A stretch of DNA of 24,416 bases from Saccoglossus kowalevskii (Eukaryota > Hemichordata > Enteropneusta > Harrimaniidae): the NCBI RefSeq assembly GCF_000003605.2, contig NW_003109978.1, forward strand, positions 400,556-424,971, in the 5' to 3' direction. The notes under the pieces were generated by a model. That model saw only the letters and a program-made list of their open reading frames with translations, did not search any database and was not told the DNA's origin. Position numbers and translations under genes: made by a program. Positions 22,701 through 24,416 of this stretch are shown here, piece by piece (within the stretch, counting starts at the first letter, position 1; the number at the start of each line of letters is the position of its first letter).

Positions 22701-24317
22701 ATTCTATAAAACAATTTACATGAAACGTCAATAATAATATAGTAGAAATTTCTTCTAATCTTCTAATGCATTTATTTTCTGATTCTCTGGTCAATAAAAT
22801 GTCATATACTCCTGAATTGTTATTGAAATGCTAGGTTTACACGAATGATGTGTATGATATGTATCTCCGCGGCACTTACACTGAACATTGAGATGATGAG
22901 TGACATTATAGATTCCAATACTACCATCATAAAACGTGTTTATTGCAGTGCACGTGTAATTTCCAGTCTCCAATCTCGTTATATCTGTCATCTCATACAC
23001 TGTGGGAATATGTAAATTAACTCCATCTTTGAACCAGATGACGTCATCGGTTGTTGGATTGGCATCTTCCACTCTACACATTAGCGTTATGTTTTCTCCT
23101 TCCTTGCTAACAGTTGGCATGGAAACGGTAACATTTGGGGAATCTGGTAAAGACATTTGTTACAAGAGAAGTTAAGCTTCGTATCATAAGAGTGTACTAC
23201 GAAGTACTATATTGTAAAACAATAGAACACTTACACTGAACATCCAATATAATATGATTACAACCAGTGGCATCTATATCGTTCCAGAAAGTATTACGTG
23301 CACAACAGGTATAGTTCCCGTTATCCTGTCTTTGAACGCCATGTATTTCCAATCTCTCGCCATAAATGATGCCACTGAGGTCGTGCTTCCAGTAAACAGT
23401 CGCATATGGGTTCGCGTCAACATTGCAATATGCGTAGTACGAATTCCCTTCAACAACGTACCATTGCGTTGACGCATTGACAGTGACGGTGGGCGAATCT
23501 AAATACAATGATGTTAAAAGTATTCAGAAAATGGGATTCCTTATAATGAATTTAATGAAAGACTAAGTAGGAATGTGTTATTGGTTTTTGTAAAACATTT
23601 ATTGGTTTTCCTTGCATAAGCAAATGAGATGACTAACTAGTCTTAGAACATAATTAATATTACTGTTCGAAAACGTACACTGTACATTGATATTTATAAT
23701 CTGTTCCGCTGAGCCCAGTTCCTCGTCATACAATCTGTTAGACGCACTGCACGTATATGTACCAGTACGATTTCTGTGGACTTCATCGAAGTGTAGTTGG
23801 GACTCATGAAGAATAAAACCATTCGGGTACTTCCACGTTATGTTTGCATTCGGATTGGCATCGGCTGAACAGTTCGACGTGAAATCATATCCCTCTATCA
23901 CAGTCCCGTTGTTTTGATCAAGCACTGTGAGAGTCGGTGGATCTAATGAGACAAAAAATAAGCCAGACGAGTGTAAGAACGACCTCGGCTGAAAAGAAAT
24001 CATTTAATTTTAATTTTGTTAACGTTACATGATGACACAGAAATCGTACTTACACTGGACATCATGGAAGGAGGTGTAATTCACACTTCTGATCGTATTA
24101 TCGTGTAATATGTTGACTGCTGTACACGTATAATATCCAGTGAATTCTCTGTTGATGTTTACGATTTCGTAGACTGCAGGGACGTTGAGATTAACTCCGT
24201 CTCTTAACCATGTGATGCTATTAGGCACAGGATTGGCGTCGGTTACAGAACAATTGAATATGACGTTCATGCCTTCTTTGCTGAATAATGGTACGTTCAC
24301 TTCCAATAATGCGGGAT
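13724..24317 (-). CDS. Multi-Ig-domain single-pass membrane protein, 3' part (16 exons, 5' end missing)
   Basis: Minus-strand join, in reading order: 24054-24317, 23679-23942, 23235-23498, 22880-23143, 22384-22647, 21286-21549, 20272-20535, 19865-20128, 18826-19089, 18417-18680, 17845-18150, 17365-17652, 16966-17094, 16654-16669, 13857-13930, 13724-13761. All introns are GT-AG. The joined frame stays open for about 1163 codons and ends in TGA. The layout is twelve Ig or Ig-like domains, a transmembrane helix and a short cytoplasmic tail, as in cell-adhesion or recognition receptors of the nephrin/Kirre/SIGLEC-like broad group. Domain borders have the common VQ-Y-(S/P)P junction, the Tyr codon being split by the phase-1 intron. 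Many N-glycosylation sequons fit an extracellular location. Ligand and orthology cannot be told from sequence. The signal peptide and further N-terminal domains must lie beyond the window. The tail has no tyrosine, so no ITIM-type signalling motif is visible. Confidence 0.88.
13857..13930 (-). CDS. Cytoplasmic tail exon, open in two frames
   Basis: 74 nt between TTTCCATTTCAG and a GTATCA donor. Entered after the micro-exon it reads IENRDFSQIEKTAASSDRVD and then KQHE. Entered directly from the transmembrane exon it reads LRTETSAKSKRPPPQVTESI, then NNTK, which includes a short proline run. Only the third frame is blocked. The first reading leads to a clean stop with strong splice sites throughout and is my preferred model. 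Confidence 0.72.
13931..14650. other. Intron sequence, nothing recognised
   Basis: Part of the 2.7-kb intron between tail exon and micro-exon. The 72-codon plus-strand open frame at 14003-14221 is antisense to the gene and shows no motif. Confidence 0.5.
14651..15535 (+). mobile_element. Dead non-LTR retrotransposon fragment (RT core end to C-terminus)
   Basis: Reverse-transcriptase motifs appear in order across several frames. WFDIKTEVKQSCNMS (14653) corresponds to the G-V-R-Q-G-C-x-M-S block. FEDDLALIS (14789) corresponds to the catalytic F/Y-A-D-D motif with the Ala replaced by Glu. Then come ANRVGLKVNSQKTKIMKIN, LYGSETWQIAKGDKRKL and an FQTECLRSILKVKWQ-like block, and near 15368-15430 KRKRGRPKTTWQRIVEKE followed by AGWKSWTEA. 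The last block (K-R-x-R-G-R-P-x-T-T-W, then the A-x-D-R region) is the usual C-terminus of many animal endonuclease/RT elements. At least four stops or frameshifts make it non-functional. It lies antisense inside an intron of the Ig gene. The 5' part and endonuclease are missing. Clade uncertain. Confidence 0.87.
15536..16653. other. Intron sequence, nothing recognised
   Basis: Remainder of the large intron between the retrotransposon fragment and the micro-exon. A 77-codon plus-strand open frame (15765-15998) has no motif and is antisense to the gene. Confidence 0.5.
16654..16669 (-). CDS. 16-nt micro-exon of the Ig gene
   Basis: TGATCACCAAACACGG lies between a very strong acceptor (poly-T then CACAG) and a near-consensus donor GTGAGT. 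It adds V-I-T-K-H and the first two bases of a Gly codon. Being 16 nt, it changes the phase from 1 to 2 and so chooses the reading frame of the next exon. Included, the gene ends in a plausible stop. Skipped, the next exon is still open in a different frame. I support it from the splice sites and frame logic only. Confidence 0.62.
16771..16803. repeat. (ATG)n microsatellite
   Basis: Eleven trinucleotide units, ATG with one TTATG-type interruption, in the 296-nt intron between transmembrane exon and micro-exon. Confidence 0.95.
16966..17094 (-). CDS. Transmembrane exon of the Ig gene
   Basis: 129 nt, phase 1 to 1, with acceptor TTTACAG and donor GTGAGT. It reads PTVSTLSLAVIIGVIVAVVV, then AVVVIIYVVYSR, then INKKRKSRSV. 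That is a short extracellular stalk, about 24 hydrophobic residues rich in Val and Ile, and a basic stop-transfer cluster (RINKKRKSR) on the cytoplasmic side: a textbook type I single-pass anchor. The first codon is completed by the G at the end of the preceding Ig exon. Confidence 0.93.
17136..17272. mobile_element. Small GC-rich inverted-repeat element in intron (MITE-like)
   Basis: The left arm (about 17143-17177, GGCAGTGGTTGTCGCGGCGC, then CCTGTTCGATATG) and the right arm (about 17227-17268, whose reverse complement reads GCGGTGGTCGTCGCGCAGCG, then CGTGTTCGAATTTCATG) pair over ~35 bp with few mismatches. TTAAA is found just outside both arms (TTTTTTAAAA left, CTTTAAG right). The arms are far more GC-rich than the surrounding intron. 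It is either an insertion of a short non-autonomous element or a hairpin-forming intron segment. Confidence 0.6.
17365..17652 (-). CDS. Ig exon L, membrane-proximal Ig domain
   Basis: 288 nt (96 codons), phase 1 to 1; acceptor CCTTGTAG, donor GTGAGT. After the split Tyr it reads SPLITGEDVTVKHNEDAFLV, then C-T-V-D-S-N-P, VVWKD, STLTLRD and NEGKYTCIAV. Both Ig cysteines and the core Trp are present. No N-glycosylation sequon is seen, unlike its neighbours. Its end runs directly into the stalk of the transmembrane exon. Confidence 0.93.
17845..18150 (-). CDS. Ig-like exon K, divergent, no core Trp
   Basis: 306 nt (102 codons), phase 1 to 1; acceptor TATTCACAG, donor GTAAGT. It reads PGNVSITGPSEPPLRGDVFN, then ITCSISGGVPDPY, and later NETYYCKSYITFYDN and STKLDIQIY. 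The two cysteines are spaced as in an Ig fold, but the Trp after the first Cys is missing (Leu-Tyr there) and the D-x-G-x-Y-x-C motif is changed to N-E-T-Y-Y-C. It carries at least three sequons (NVS, NIT, NET). It may be a C2-type Ig domain with altered packing. Confidence 0.85.
18417..18680 (-). CDS. Ig exon J (K-type, third copy)
   Basis: 264 nt, phase 1 to 1; acceptor CTCACCACCAG, donor GTGAGT. It begins SPTVKLSMPYVGKEGDNISM, then TCFVLDANPM, ITWDKDGVDL, and GIYTCTATNTFHDGSDG. It differs from exon H at only a handful of residues, including YV for EV, FVLD for LVLN, TV for TA, and WDKDG for WYKDG. Sequon NIS. Confidence 0.94.
18826..19089 (-). CDS. Ig exon I (S-type, third copy)
   Basis: 264 nt, phase 1 to 1. 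It begins LPSVSVTMSEIAKEGSDITL, then NCSVEDANPM, IAWFKNGIDLG, RNASGNYTCSAVN and TKYLDVQ. It differs from exon G at two residues by eye (S for P in TMPEIAKEG, N for S before the first Cys, which creates an NCS sequon). The donor region reads GTAGGTAACG, with two overlapping GT sites four bases apart. Open frame continues upstream of the acceptor to 19264, but the tacatag acceptor at 19090 matches all sister copies. Confidence 0.94.
19090..19864 (-). other. Intron H-I, duplicated as intron F-G
   Basis: 775-nt intron that matches the 750-nt intron at 20536-21285 along most of its length, with indels. An 89-codon minus-strand open frame here (19488-19757) is broken by indels in the sister copy, so it is unlikely to be coding. 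Confidence 0.8.
19865..20128 (-). CDS. Ig exon H (K-type, second copy)
   Basis: 264 nt, phase 1 to 1; acceptor CCATCAG, donor GTGAGT. It reads SPTVKLSMPEVGKEGDNISM, then TCLVLNANPM, ITWYKDGVDLHIPG, DSTGIYTCTATN and ASNYLNVQ. Nucleotide sequence nearly matches exons F and J. Confidence 0.95.
20272..20535 (-). CDS. Ig exon G (S-type, second copy)
   Basis: 264 nt, phase 1 to 1; acceptor AATACATAG, donor region GTAGGTAACG. It reads LPSVSVTMPEIAKEGSDITL, then SCSVEDANPM, IAWFKNGIDLG, RNASGNYTCSAVNIFYDG and VNVTKYLDVQ. Sequons NAS, NYT and NVT. Both Ig cysteines and the Trp are present. Confidence 0.95.
20536..21285 (-). other. Intron F-G, duplicated as intron H-I
   Basis: Sister copy of 19090-19864. 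Shared landmarks include CACATGAGGAGTACCGGAA, GGTTACCGGAAGCATAC and GAAACTATTGCCTCG-like blocks on the plus strand. Confidence 0.8.
21286..21549 (-). CDS. Ig exon F (K-type, first copy)
   Basis: 264 nt, phase 1 to 1; acceptor CTATTCACCAG, donor GTGAGT. It reads PPSVKLSMPEVVKEGDNISM, then TCLVLDANPM, ITWYKDGVDLHIPG and GIYTCTATNTFHDG. Its entry junction is VQ-Y-PP, where the sister copies have VQ-Y-SP. Confidence 0.95.
21550..22383. other. Intron E-F, unlike its sister introns
   Basis: 834 nt, against 143-145 nt for the corresponding introns G-H and I-J. Apart from a short AAATGCTAT...CACCAG stretch before the acceptor it shares little with them. It holds a (TA)n run at 22209-22230. No recognisable gene or transposon domain; either sequence was inserted here or the short introns lost it. 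Confidence 0.7.
22384..22647 (-). CDS. Ig exon E (S-type, first copy)
   Basis: 264 nt, phase 1 to 1; acceptor ATATACGTAG, donor region GTAGGTAACG. It reads LPSVSVTMPEIAKEGSDVTL, then SCSVEDANPM, IAWFKNGIDLG, RNASGNYTCSAVNILYDG and ENITKYLDIQ. It is the most diverged of the three S-type copies (V for I, L for F, ENIT for VNVT). Confidence 0.95.
22880..23143 (-). CDS. Ig exon D
   Basis: 264 nt, phase 1 to 1; acceptor CTTTACCAG, donor GTAAGT. It reads SPNVTVSMPTVSKEGENITL, then MCRVEDANPTTDD, VIWFKDGVNLHIP, LETGNYTCTAIN and THHLNVQ. It mixes features of the S-type (VEDANP, WFK) and K-type (DGVNLHIP, Y-x-M-x-D-I-T-R) domains, so it may resemble the ancestor of both. Sequons NVT, NIT, NYT, NVT. 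Confidence 0.95.
23235..23498 (-). CDS. Ig exon C, divergent
   Basis: 264 nt, phase 1 to 1; acceptor TTGTATTTAG, donor GTAAGT. It reads SPTVTVNASTQWYVVEGNSY, then AYCNVDANPYATVYWKHD, QDNGNYTCCARNTFWND and HIILDVQ. It has the complete D-x-G-x-Y-x-C motif and one extra Cys after the second core Cys, plus a third (TGC) near the end. These extra cysteines may pair with each other. Confidence 0.93.
23679..23942 (-). CDS. Ig exon B, divergent
   Basis: 264 nt, phase 1 to 1; acceptor GTCTCATTAG, donor GTACGT. It reads PPTLTVLDQNNGTVIEGYDF, then TSNCSADANPNANITWKYPNG, HRNRTGTYTCSASN and IININVQ. Sequons NGT, NCS, NIT and NRT make it the most glycosylation-prone domain here. Open frame continues upstream into the intron, but the acceptor fits the family pattern. 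Confidence 0.93.
24054..24317 (-). CDS. Ig exon A, first exon visible in the window
   Basis: 264 nt, phase 1 to 1; acceptor TTATTATAATAG, donor GTAAGT. It reads PALLEVNVPLFSKEGMNVIF, then NCSVTDANPVPNSITWLRDG, FTGYYTCTAVNILHDN and HDVQ. It belongs to the same subfamily as exons D-J. It starts in phase 1, so at least one exon must lie upstream, beyond base 24416. Confidence 0.94.
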
Positions 24318-24368
24318 CTATTATAATAATTTCGAGAAGATTTACATCATTGTACTTTGCTACAGTTT

Positions 24369-24398
24369 AAAGCGAGGGAGTCGTCACCTGCGCATGCA
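24369..24398 (+). repeat. Intronic 30-bp block shared with 13524-13553
   Basis: Contains AAAGCGA then GTCGTCACCTGCGCATGCA. It lies in the intron upstream of exon A; the other copy lies past the stop codon of the same gene, in the same orientation. Probably part of a dispersed repeat. Confidence 0.6.
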
Positions 24399-24416
24399 TC
24401 ATATGGCCATAGCGTG

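Overview
The window reads as nuclear DNA of an animal, most likely a marine invertebrate. It is AT-rich, its one large gene is cut into many short exons with GT-AG introns, and it carries degraded non-LTR retrotransposons, a decayed DNA transposon and several satellite-like arrays. The Ig-gene architecture and the transposon protein family fit a lancelet, hemichordate, mollusc or cnidarian; the exact phylum is a guess. I see no bacterial-type genes, rRNA or tRNA.

The right half (13724-24317, minus strand) is the 3' part of one cell-surface Ig-superfamily gene. In reading direction it shows ten Ig-domain exons of exactly 264 nt each, a 306-nt divergent Ig-like exon without the usual Trp, a 288-nt Ig exon, a 129-nt transmembrane exon, a 16-nt micro-exon, a 74-nt tail exon and a last exon with a TGA stop. 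The first twelve exons and the transmembrane exon are all phase 1-1. The 5' end (signal peptide, first domains) lies beyond base 24416. The coding sequence seen adds up to an open frame of about 1163 residues. Three pairs of exons (E+F, G+H, I+J) are near-identical two-domain repeats, and for the last two pairs the introns were duplicated as well. The micro-exon decides which of two open frames of the tail exon is used.

The left half has no intact gene. 1-441 is a 22-23 bp minisatellite; about 470-1030 is a diverged tandem repeat rich in ATGCAAAT octamers; 1040-3580 is featureless AT-rich DNA. 3582-7341 is a DNA-transposon-like element with ~70 bp terminal inverted repeats. Inside it, 180-bp repeat units form arrays that point inward from both ends, around a broken minus-strand gene with an RNase-H-like half and a C2H2 zinc-finger half. 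7452-9845 holds two ~290 bp direct repeats flanking a dead Jockey/CR1-like retrotransposon tail. 9846-13720 is mostly unrecognised DNA with a few dispersed repeats.

A second dead non-LTR retrotransposon (14650-15535, plus strand) lies antisense in the 2.7-kb intron before the tail exon. A short GC-rich inverted-repeat element lies in the intron before the transmembrane exon.
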